Shown here piece by piece: positions 29,830-37,605 of a stretch of 64,000 nt of DNA. The position numbers were made by a program, and so were the translations under genes. This DNA is from Flavobacterium sp. UMI-01 (GTDB lineage Bacteria; Bacteroidota; Bacteroidia; Flavobacteriales; Flavobacteriaceae). Each line of letters starts with the position of its first letter. Positions within the stretch are counted from its first letter, which is position 1. A model generated the notes under the pieces. The model ran no database searches. It was not told the DNA's origin and was given only the letters and a program-made list of their open reading frames with translations. The stretch spans positions 1 through 64,000 of the forward strand of contig NZ_BPLU01000012.1 in the NCBI RefSeq assembly GCF_019656315.1, written 5' to 3'.

Positions 29830-29870
29830 AAATAAGCTGTTTTAAAGGCATTTTAAAGCAGCTTATTTTT
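29830..29870. terminator. Terminator between ackA and msrB
   Basis: A 10-bp outer stem (AAATAAGCTG / CAGCTTATTT) with a partly paired A/T-rich interior is followed by T on the plus strand and, by its symmetry, also on the minus strand. It separates the convergent genes ackA and msrB. Confidence 0.8.
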
Positions 29871-29884
29871 ATTGAGATAATTGT

Positions 29885-30280
29885 TTATTCTTGGTCTTTA
29901 AAAGTAATGGACAAAGAGTTTACACAAAAACGTTCTCCTGTGGCAGTAGGACCATCATTAAATACATGCCCCAAATGACCTCCGCAATTGGCACACACTA
30001 TTTCGGTGCGAATCATACCATGGCTTTTGTCTAAAACATTTTTTACTTTTCCAGGAATGGCTTGGTCAAAAGATGGCCAACCGCAATGTGCCTTAAACTT
30101 GGAATCACTTTCAAACAAAGGTTCGTTACAACCTGCACAGCAATAGGTACCATTTTCAAAATGCAAATTATATTCTCCGGTATGAGGGTACTCTGTTCCT
30201 TTTTGGCGTAAAATATGGTATTTTTTTTCTCCTAGAATTTCTTTCCATTCTTCTTCTGTTTTTTCAACGGGATATTTCAT
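29885..30280 (-). CDS. msrB: Peptide-methionine (R)-S-oxide reductase
   Basis: Reduces the R form of methionine sulfoxide in proteins, repairing oxidative damage. The 131-residue, single-domain protein shows two zinc CxxC pairs (CAGC in YCCAGCNEPLF, and CANC in VCANCGGHLGHVF), the substrate segment KFKAHCGWPSFDQA, and the catalytic cysteine in GERFCVNSLSI near the C-terminus. It has no signal peptide, so it acts in the cytoplasm. It is a single gene, convergent with ackA and divergent from the glycogen operon. Confidence 0.96.
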   Translation of the reverse strand: MKYPVEKTEEEWKEILGEKKYHILRQKGTEYPHTGEYNLHFENGTYCCAGCNEPLFESDSKFKAHCGWPSFDQAIPGKVKNVLDKSHGMIRTEIVCANCGGHLGHVFNDGPTATGERFCVNSLSITFKDQE

Positions 30281-30634
30281 AAGTACTTTTTTTATTGATA
30301 AGAATTAAAGAGTTGTTTTTCTAAATTATCAAATTCAGGTGTTATAATTTCTATAATGCCAATTTCAACCCTAAAATAATATTATCTTCATAACGAAGGG
30401 ATTCGTTATTACAAGCTTAATACTATCATTCGTTGCATGGTGTTTACAAAACAGCCCTATAAATATAGCATTATATTAAGTAAAGGTTGTTTTTTTTATG
30501 ATACTATTAAATTTTTGGCAAAACTTTTATTTGACTTTTTTTTTACTAAATTTAGAAAAACATAAAAATAACTATAATATTTTAAATAGTCATTTGAAAA
30601 TATAATAATCAAAGAGCGTAATAAATAGTAATTA
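30281..30634. other. 354-base divergent intergenic region upstream of the glycogen operon
   Basis: The region is very AT-rich. The clearest structure is an 8-bp palindrome ATAACGAA-GGGA-TTCGTTAT at 30390-30409, which could be an operator or a small hairpin. A near -7 element (TAAATTTA, 30547-30554) lies about 80 bases before glgA, but the nearest TTG is only 13 bases upstream of it, so the promoter is not certain. No small gene was recognised. Confidence 0.45.
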
Positions 30635-32050
30635 ATGGAGCTATTTCATATTAGTGCAGAAAGTTATCCTGCTGCCAAAGTAGGAGGTTTGGCTGATGTT
30701 GTTGGGGCATTGGCAAAATACCAACAAGAACAAAAGCACACAGTAAATGTGGTGATTCCTTGTTATGAAACTAATTTTATTAAAGAAAATGAGTTTGAAA
30801 CAGTTTTTTGGTCGCACGTGGCGTTAGGCCAATTTAATTTTCCCTTTTCAGTATTGAAAGGCATTAACAATGATTTAGGGTACCAACTTTATTTAATTGC
30901 AATTCCAGAATTATTTGATAGAGCAGAAATATATGGCTATAAAGACGATATTGAGCGTTTTGTGTCTTTTCAAAAAGCTTTTTTGGACTGGTTGCTCACC
31001 GTAGATACAAAACCAACAGTTATCAATTGCCATGACCATCACACGGCTTTGATTCCGTTTTTATTAAACTATGGGAAAAAGTATGTTGCTTTGAAAGATA
31101 TACCAACTCTCTTAACGGTTCATAATGCCTTGTATCAAGGGCAATTTGGGTTTGATAAGTTGCATTATTTTCCTGAATATGATTTGTCTAAAACAGATAT
31201 TTTGCAATGGAACGGCTGTATCAATTCGATGGCAGCAGGCCTGCGTTGTGCTCGCGCGATTACCACTGTTTCTCCCAATTATTTAAACGAAATTTGCTAT
31301 TCAGGAAACGGATTAGAAATGTTGTTTAATCAAGTGAAATATAAATCCAGAGGAATTTTAAACGGCATAGATACTGTGGTTTGGAATCCTGAAACAGATT
31401 CAAAAATTGAGTTTAATTATTCCGTAGCTACTTGCGAAATGGGAAAGCAAAAAAACAAGGAAAAACTATGCAAAATGTTTGATTTGGATGTCCATAAACC
31501 CTTGATAAGTTACATTGGAAGGTTGTATGATGAAAAAGGAGCCGACTTACTCTATGAATTTGTAAAAAAATCATTGTCAGAAAAGGAAAGAGAAATTAAT
31601 ATTCTTATATTAGGCTCAGGAAATGTTGGGATTGAAAAACAATTGCAGGAGTTAGTAGCCGATTATTCAGGACACTATAATGTATATATTGGTTTCAATG
31701 AAGATATGGCTCATTTAATGTATGCGGGAACTGATTTTTTGCTCATGCCATCAAGAGTGGAATCTTGTGGATTAAATCAAATGTATGCTTATCGTTATGG
31801 AGCAATTCCAGTAGTGCGTAATACAGGAGGACTAAAAGATACCGTCATTGATATTGATGAAAAAGGATTTGGAATAGGCTTTAATCAAGCGTCTGTAGAA
31901 GACATGCTACTGGCAAAAGATAGAGCTGTTGAACTGTTTCATAAAAAAAATGAAAGAATAGCAATCATAGAATCAGGAATGATGCTGAATCACTCTTGGG
32001 AGAAGGCTTATAAAGAATATTTAGAAATGTATAATTTAATAATAAAGTAA
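30635..32050 (+). CDS. glgA: Glycogen synthase (ADP-glucose type)
   Basis: Adds glucose from ADP-glucose to a growing alpha-1,4-glucan. The 471-residue GT5 enzyme has the KVGGLADVVGA motif at residues 15-25, whose lysine binds ADP-glucose, and the second nucleotide-binding region ISYIGRLYDEKGADLL (about 288-303). Near the C-terminus, LLMPSRVESCGLNQMYAYRYGAIPVVRNTGGLKDTV contains the conserved ExCGLxQ acidic motif and the GGL loop. It is the first gene of a tight operon: glgC starts three bases after the stop codon. Substrate and pathway follow from the neighbouring glgC. Confidence 0.96.
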   Translation: MELFHISAESYPAAKVGGLADVVGALAKYQQEQKHTVNVVIPCYETNFIKENEFETVFWSHVALGQFNFPFSVLKGINNDLGYQLYLIAIPELFDRAEIYGYKDDIERFVSFQKAFLDWLLTVDTKPTVINCHDHHTALIPFLLNYGKKYVALKDIPTLLTVHNALYQGQFGFDKLHYFPEYDLSKTDILQWNGCINSMAAGLRCARAITTVSPNYLNEICYSGNGLEMLFNQVKYKSRGILNGIDTVVWNPETDSKIEFNYSVATCEMGKQKNKEKLCKMFDLDVHKPLISYIGRLYDEKGADLLYEFVKKSLSEKEREINILILGSGNVGIEKQLQELVADYSGHYNVYIGFNEDMAHLMYAGTDFLLMPSRVESCGLNQMYAYRYGAIPVVRNTGGLKDTVIDIDEKGFGIGFNQASVEDMLLAKDRAVELFHKKNERIAIIESGMMLNHSWEKAYKEYLEMYNLIIK

Positions 32051-32053
32051 AAG

Positions 32054-33334
32054 ATGAAAGCGAAGAGAAAAAATGTGATTGCAATTATTCTAGGCGGCGG
32101 ACAAGGTTCAAGATTATATCCATTAACAGAAAGCAGGTCAAAACCAGCAGTACCTATTGGTGGTAAATACCGATTAGTGGATATTCCTATTTCGAACTGT
32201 ATGAATTCGGATATTTATAGAATGTTTGTATTGACGCAATTCAACTCGGCTTCTTTAAATGCACATATTAAAAACACCTATGTATTTAGTGCCTTCAGTC
32301 AAGCTTTCGTTGATATTCTTGCTGCAGAGCAAACACCTGACAACCCAACTTGGTTCCAAGGTACTGCTGATGCGGTAAGACAATGCATGCCACACTTTTT
32401 AAATCATGACTTTGATTATGCGTTAATTCTTTCGGGAGATCAATTGTACCAAATGGATCTAAACGAAATGATTGAAGCTCACATCCAAAAAGAAGCTGAA
32501 ATCTCTATTGCTACTTTGCCTGTAAACGATAAGGATGCCCCTGAGTTTGGAATTTTAAAAACCAATAATGATAGTTTTATCGAGTCTTTTATTGAAAAAC
32601 CAGCCAAAGAATTATTGCCAGATTGGACTTCGGATGTAAGTGAGCAAATGAAAGCCGAAGGGAAGCATTATCTTGCATCGATGGGTATTTACATTTTTAA
32701 CAAAGACTTGTTAGTCGATTTAATGAAGAATCCCGATACAAAAGATTTTGGAAAAGAAATCATCCCTCAAGCTGTTCAAAAAAACAAAGTATTAAGTTAT
32801 CAATACGAAGGATATTGGACAGATATTGGTAATATCGATTCTTTTTTTGAAGCTAATATTGGTTTGACTGACGATGTTCCTCAATTTAATTTATTTGATA
32901 ATGATAATAAAATCTACACAAGACCTAGATTATTGCCGCCTTCTAAATTTCAAAACACAACGATTGATCGTTCATTGATTTCTGAAGGATGTATTTTGAA
33001 TGCAAAAGAAATAAAAAAATCAGTGATTGGTATTCGTTCTCGAATAGGAAAAGAATCGGTGATTCAAAATTGTTATGTAATGGGTAATGATTTTTATCAA
33101 AGTATTGAACAAATGGAAAAGGATGCCTCAAATAACAAAATATTGATAGGAATAGGCGAAAGATGTTTCATCAAAAATGCATTGATTGATAAAAATTGCC
33201 GCATAGGAAATGATGTTCATATCAATGGTGGTCCCCATTTAGAAAATACTTCTAATGAGTTGTATGCTGTCAAAGAAGGGATTGTGGTTATTAAAAAAGG
33301 CGTTGTATTACCAGACAATTTTGTTATCAAATAA
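32054..33334 (+). CDS. glgC: Glucose-1-phosphate adenylyltransferase
   Basis: Makes ADP-glucose from ATP and glucose-1-phosphate, the regulated step of bacterial glycogen synthesis. The 426-residue protein starts with the nucleotidyltransferase motif ILGGGQGSRLYPLTESRSKPAVPIGG, continues with FQGTADAVRQ and a GDQLYQMD metal site, and has FIEKP and MGIYIF in the sugar-phosphate region. A C-terminal left-handed beta-helix (about 300-426) carries the usual allosteric region. It sits three bases after glgA and 56 bases before glgE, so cotranscription is almost certain. Confidence 0.97.
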   Translation: MKAKRKNVIAIILGGGQGSRLYPLTESRSKPAVPIGGKYRLVDIPISNCMNSDIYRMFVLTQFNSASLNAHIKNTYVFSAFSQAFVDILAAEQTPDNPTWFQGTADAVRQCMPHFLNHDFDYALILSGDQLYQMDLNEMIEAHIQKEAEISIATLPVNDKDAPEFGILKTNNDSFIESFIEKPAKELLPDWTSDVSEQMKAEGKHYLASMGIYIFNKDLLVDLMKNPDTKDFGKEIIPQAVQKNKVLSYQYEGYWTDIGNIDSFFEANIGLTDDVPQFNLFDNDNKIYTRPRLLPPSKFQNTTIDRSLISEGCILNAKEIKKSVIGIRSRIGKESVIQNCYVMGNDFYQSIEQMEKDASNNKILIGIGERCFIKNALIDKNCRIGNDVHINGGPHLENTSNELYAVKEGIVVIKKGVVLPDNFVIK

Positions 33335-33390
33335 CAACTGACCAATTAATGAAGTAAATTATAAAATTAGAATAGCAATACATTTATAAC

Positions 33391-35325
33391 ATGCAAAATC
33401 AAACCCGAATTATAATCGAAAATGTTTTACCTCAATTAGATGGTGGTGCATTCGCAATAAAAAGAATTGTAGGTCAAACAGTAAGAGTAACAGCAGCTGT
33501 TTTTTCAGATGGGCATGATGTTATTGAAGCTTGTGTGAAATACAAACACGAATCTGAAAAAAAATGGAAAGAAGTGCGCATGACTTCGACTGTTAATGAT
33601 GAATGGTTCGCGGAATTTAAAGTTGAAAAACAAGGTAATTACAGTTATTTTGTAGAAGGTTGGGTTGATTATGCTTTAAATTGGCAGCATGGAACAGAGC
33701 GTAAAATTCACGATAATCAATACGTAAAATCAGAATTACTTGAAGGAGCAGAGTATGTCAAAACAATTCTGGACGAAGCCACTCAAGAAGAACGCGAGTA
33801 TTTAAAACACTTGGAATTCCTTTTTCAAAATGAATCGGAATATGAGAACGCCATTTCGGAAGCAACTTCCAATAAACTAACGACTATATTTAAAAAATAT
33901 CCTACTCGGTTTTTAGCCAATCAATCGCAAGAATTAAAAGTGTATGTGGATAGAAAGAAAGCGTTGTTTAGTACTTGGTACGAATTTTTTCCAAGATCAG
34001 CGTCCGAAGAAGACGGAAAACACGGTACTTTCAAAGATTGTGAGCGTTTACTGCCTAGAGTAGCTCAAATGGGATTTGATACCTTGTATTTTCCACCCAT
34101 TCATCCCATTGGTGAGGTAAATAGAAAAGGTAAAAACAATGCCACTCACGCTGAATATGGCGATGTAGGCTCTCCTTGGGGAATTGGCTCAGTACACGGA
34201 GGCCACAAATCGACACATCCAGAGTTAGGTACGATAGAAGATTTTAAGCAATTGGTAAAAAAAGCACAAGATTGGGGAATTGAAGTGGCTATGGATTATG
34301 CCTTACAAGCCGCTCCAGACCATCCTTATGTAAAAGATTTTCCACAATGGTTCAAATGGAGGCCTGATGGTACAGTGCAATATGCCGAAAATCCACCAAA
34401 GAAATACCAAGACATTCAACCCATTTATTTTGAAAGTGGTGATTGGAAAAACTTGTGGAAAGAATTGTTAGATGTGGCTTTGTTTTGGATTGAAGAATGC
34501 AACATTAAAGTTTTTAGAGTCGATAACCCGCATACCAAACCATTTTATTTTTGGGGTTGGTTGATTGCGAAAATTAAGAAAAAACATCCTGATGTATTGT
34601 TTCTAGCAGAGGCCTTTACACGACCTAAAATTATGAATGAATTGGCCAAACAAGGTTTTAGTCAATCCTATACTTATTTCACGTGGCGAAATTCAAAAGC
34701 GGAATTAACAGAATATGTTACCGAACTTACACAATCCGAACAAAAAGAGTTTTATAGACCTAATTTTTGGCCCAATACACCTGATATCAATCCATTTGCA
34801 TTGCAAAGCGGCAATGAATCAACTCATTTGCAAAAATACTTTTTGGCAGCTACATTAAGTTCAAACATAGGGATTTATGGACCTGTATTTGAATATATGG
34901 TTTGCGCACCATTAGCGCCAGGAAAAGAAGAATATTTAAATTCAGAAAAATACGAAGTACACAAATGGGATTGGAACATTCAAAACAAATTAACCCGACT
35001 GATTACTAAAATTAATGGTATCCGTAAAGAACAAGCTTCGTTGCAACAAACCAATAATATCATTTTTTGCCATACCGATAATGAGCAAATTATGGCCTAT
35101 TATAAGTTTGATGATGACCGTCAAAATAAAACATTGATGGTGGTAAGTTTGGATGCACACCATACACAACAAGCTACGGTACGATTGCCTATTGAAGAAA
35201 TAGGCATCAATCCGGTACATATTGTGGATTTAATTACAGGTAATAGTTACTTATGGGATAAGGAGTGGAATTTTGTTGAATTAAGTCCTGATTTGCCTTT
35301 CCATTTGTTCAAAATTCAACAATAA
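33391..35325 (+). CDS. glgE: Alpha-1,4-glucan:maltose-1-phosphate maltosyltransferase
   Basis: GH13 transferase that extends alpha-glucans by two glucose units from maltose-1-phosphate. The 644-residue protein has an N-terminal beta domain (NQTRIIIENVLPQLDGGAFAIKRIVGQ) typical of GlgE, the ENPPKKYQDIQPIYFES segment, the nucleophile aspartate in KVFRVDNPHTKPFYFW, the acid/base glutamate in LFLAEAFTRPK, and the GIYGPVFEY motif. These distinguish it from ordinary alpha-amylases. It lies between glgC and glgB in the operon. The enzymes that usually make maltose-1-phosphate from trehalose (TreS and the maltokinase) are not in the window. Confidence 0.92.
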   Translation: MQNQTRIIIENVLPQLDGGAFAIKRIVGQTVRVTAAVFSDGHDVIEACVKYKHESEKKWKEVRMTSTVNDEWFAEFKVEKQGNYSYFVEGWVDYALNWQHGTERKIHDNQYVKSELLEGAEYVKTILDEATQEEREYLKHLEFLFQNESEYENAISEATSNKLTTIFKKYPTRFLANQSQELKVYVDRKKALFSTWYEFFPRSASEEDGKHGTFKDCERLLPRVAQMGFDTLYFPPIHPIGEVNRKGKNNATHAEYGDVGSPWGIGSVHGGHKSTHPELGTIEDFKQLVKKAQDWGIEVAMDYALQAAPDHPYVKDFPQWFKWRPDGTVQYAENPPKKYQDIQPIYFESGDWKNLWKELLDVALFWIEECNIKVFRVDNPHTKPFYFWGWLIAKIKKKHPDVLFLAEAFTRPKIMNELAKQGFSQSYTYFTWRNSKAELTEYVTELTQSEQKEFYRPNFWPNTPDINPFALQSGNESTHLQKYFLAATLSSNIGIYGPVFEYMVCAPLAPGKEEYLNSEKYEVHKWDWNIQNKLTRLITKINGIRKEQASLQQTNNIIFCHTDNEQIMAYYKFDDDRQNKTLMVVSLDAHHTQQATVRLPIEEIGINPVHIVDLITGNSYLWDKEWNFVELSPDLPFHLFKIQQ

Positions 35326-35384
35326 GAAATTAATTAGCTACACAATTAGTTTCTAAAAAATAACTAAGTTAAACAAACTATAAA

Positions 35385-37292
35385 ATGAATAAAGTACAAA
35401 CATATTCTCTTTTTTCGGACTTTGACATCAATTTATTTAAAGCGGGAAAACATTACCGGTTGTATGAAAAATTAGGAGCACATCTTATTGAAGTCGATGG
35501 TGTAAAAGGAGTGTATTTTGCCGTTTGGGCACCTACAGCTCGTTCGGTATCTGTGGTTGGAGATTTTAATTATTGGATTCAAGGAGAGCACCCGCTACAA
35601 GTACGTTGGGATTCCTCAGGTATTTGGGAAGGATTCATTCCTAATATTGACAAAGGACTAACTTATAAATATAAAATTCAATCCAATAATGGCGGATTGA
35701 TTACTGAAAAAGCGGATCCGTTTGCTTTTTATTGTGAAAAACCCCCTCATACTGCTTCTGTAGTTTGGGATTTGGATTACAAATGGAAGGACTCTAAATG
35801 GATGAAATCCAGAAAAGACCATAATAGTCTGGACAAACCTTTTTCTGTGTATGAGGTACATTTAGGTTCGTGGAAACGCCATGCTGAAGACAATCGTTTT
35901 TTGACTTACCTAGAATTTGCCGAAGATTTAGTGAATTATGTCAAAGAAACAGGATTTACCCATGTCGAATTTATGCCAGTTATGGAATATCCCTATGATC
36001 CTTCGTGGGGGTATCAATTGGTAGGCTATTTTGCACCTACGTCTCGTTTTGGAAATCCACAAGAATTTATGACTTTGGTTGATAAATTGCATCAAGCGGG
36101 TATAGGAGTGATATTGGATTGGGTTCCTTCGCATTTTCCTGATGATGCTCATGGATTAGGATTTTTTGATGGTTCTCATTTATACGAACATCCCGACCGT
36201 AGAAAAGGGTATCATCCCGATTGGAAAAGTTTGGTATTCAATTATGGACGAAATGAAGTGCGTTCATTTTTGATTAGTAATGCGATTTTCTGGATGCAAC
36301 ATTATCATATTGATGCATTGCGTGTGGATGCTGTAGCTTCTATGTTGTATTTGGATTATTCCAGAAAAGATGGAGAATGGGAACCAAATGAATTTGGTGG
36401 AAGAGAAAATTTAGATACCATTAGTTTCTTAAAAGAATTTAATGAAGCTGTGTATTCAAATTTTGAAGGTGTGCAAACCATTGCCGAAGAAAGTACTTCT
36501 TTCCCTATGGTTTCCCGACCTACGTTTGTGGGCGGTTTAGGATTTGGGATGAAATGGATGATGGGCTGGATGCATGATACCTTACAATATTTCAAAAAAG
36601 AAACTGTGTATCGTAAATACCATCAAAATGATTTGACTTTCTCGATGACGTATGTGTTTTCTGAAAACTTTATGTTGCCATTGTCTCATGATGAGGTAGT
36701 CTATGGAAAATGTTCTATTGCCGGAAGAATGCCAGGAGATGAGTGGCAAAAATTTGCCAACTTAAGGTTGCTTTATGGGTACATGTTCACGCATCCGGGC
36801 ACAAAGTTATTGTTTATGGGGGGCGAATTTGGTCAAAGTGCTGAATGGAATTTCCAAACCAGTTTGGATTGGCATTTGTTGCAATATCCAGTGCATAATG
36901 GTATCAAAAACGTAATAACCGACTTAAATAAATTATACAAATCAGAGCCTGCCTTGTACGAAAAACAGTTTAGCCCTGAAGGATTTGAGTGGATTAATTA
37001 TTCCGATCATCAAAATGCGGTGATGTCTTATATTCGAAAAGGAAATGAACCTAAAGAGAACCTTATTGTGGTGTGTAATTTTACACAGGTAGTGCGTAAA
37101 AATTATCGAATAGGCTTACCTCGAAAAGGAAAATTAATTGAGATATTCAACAGTGATGCCGTAGCTTATAACGGAAGCGGTGTGGCAAATCTAGAAAAAA
37201 TAAGCATTGAAGCTTCTCCTTATGATGGAAGAGATTATTCGGCTGAATTGACGTTGCCACCATTGGCAGTAGTTGTTTTTAAAATTAGTTAA
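35385..37292 (+). CDS. glgB: 1,4-alpha-glucan branching enzyme
   Basis: GH13 enzyme that cuts alpha-1,4 chains and rejoins them as alpha-1,6 branches. The 635-residue protein has an N-terminal CBM48-like domain (GVYFAVWAPTARSVSVVGDFNYW), the catalytic barrel with FSVYEVHLGSWKRH, ALRVDAVASMLYLDYSR (nucleophile Asp), TIAEESTSFP (acid Glu) and LPLSHDEVVYGK, and a C-terminal beta domain. It lacks the extra N1 domain of the longest forms, as is common in Bacteroidota. It is the last gene of the glgA-glgC-glgE-glgB run and is followed by an imperfect hairpin. Confidence 0.96.
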   Translation: MNKVQTYSLFSDFDINLFKAGKHYRLYEKLGAHLIEVDGVKGVYFAVWAPTARSVSVVGDFNYWIQGEHPLQVRWDSSGIWEGFIPNIDKGLTYKYKIQSNNGGLITEKADPFAFYCEKPPHTASVVWDLDYKWKDSKWMKSRKDHNSLDKPFSVYEVHLGSWKRHAEDNRFLTYLEFAEDLVNYVKETGFTHVEFMPVMEYPYDPSWGYQLVGYFAPTSRFGNPQEFMTLVDKLHQAGIGVILDWVPSHFPDDAHGLGFFDGSHLYEHPDRRKGYHPDWKSLVFNYGRNEVRSFLISNAIFWMQHYHIDALRVDAVASMLYLDYSRKDGEWEPNEFGGRENLDTISFLKEFNEAVYSNFEGVQTIAEESTSFPMVSRPTFVGGLGFGMKWMMGWMHDTLQYFKKETVYRKYHQNDLTFSMTYVFSENFMLPLSHDEVVYGKCSIAGRMPGDEWQKFANLRLLYGYMFTHPGTKLLFMGGEFGQSAEWNFQTSLDWHLLQYPVHNGIKNVITDLNKLYKSEPALYEKQFSPEGFEWINYSDHQNAVMSYIRKGNEPKENLIVVCNFTQVVRKNYRIGLPRKGKLIEIFNSDAVAYNGSGVANLEKISIEASPYDGRDYSAELTLPPLAVVVFKIS

Positions 37293-37406
37293 TTCAGTAA
37301 AAGTGTTGCGTTAAACTGATTTTTTTAATTTCGGTTGATGAAATAAAAATTTCTTTAATACAAAACAATTTGGACAACGGAACGCAGTTAGTCCAAATAA
37401 ATTTAT

Positions 37407-37460
37407 TAAAGCCACGAATTCACGATTTAATTTTGGTTATTCGTGAGTTTGTGGTTTTTG
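37407..37460. terminator. Imperfect long hairpin after glgB
   Basis: The arm AAAGCCACGAATTCACGA pairs imperfectly with TCGTGAGTTTGTGGTTTTT across a loop of about 17 bases, followed by T on the plus strand. The same 18-base left arm occurs in a perfect hairpin near argH (47144-47192). It may terminate the glycogen operon. Confidence 0.6.
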
Positions 37461-37562
37461 TTTATTGTCATTATCAAAACGGCAGTCTTTTATAACATTA
37501 AGTAAGGTTGATTATAAGGTTAATTAAATAAGAATACAGAAAACCGTGCCTCTGAAATGTTG

Positions 37563-37570
37563 TAAATTTG
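37563..37570 (+). promoter_or_regulatory. -7 box (TAAATTTG) upstream of the GH31 gene
   Basis: A perfect TAnnTTTG match 36 bases before the start of the alpha-glucosidase gene. With the hairpin between glgB and this point, it suggests that the GH31 gene has its own promoter. No TTG at the usual distance was seen. Confidence 0.45.
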
Positions 37571-37605
37571 AATGCAAATAAATAGGTCTTAAAATTATAT
37601 AGCGA

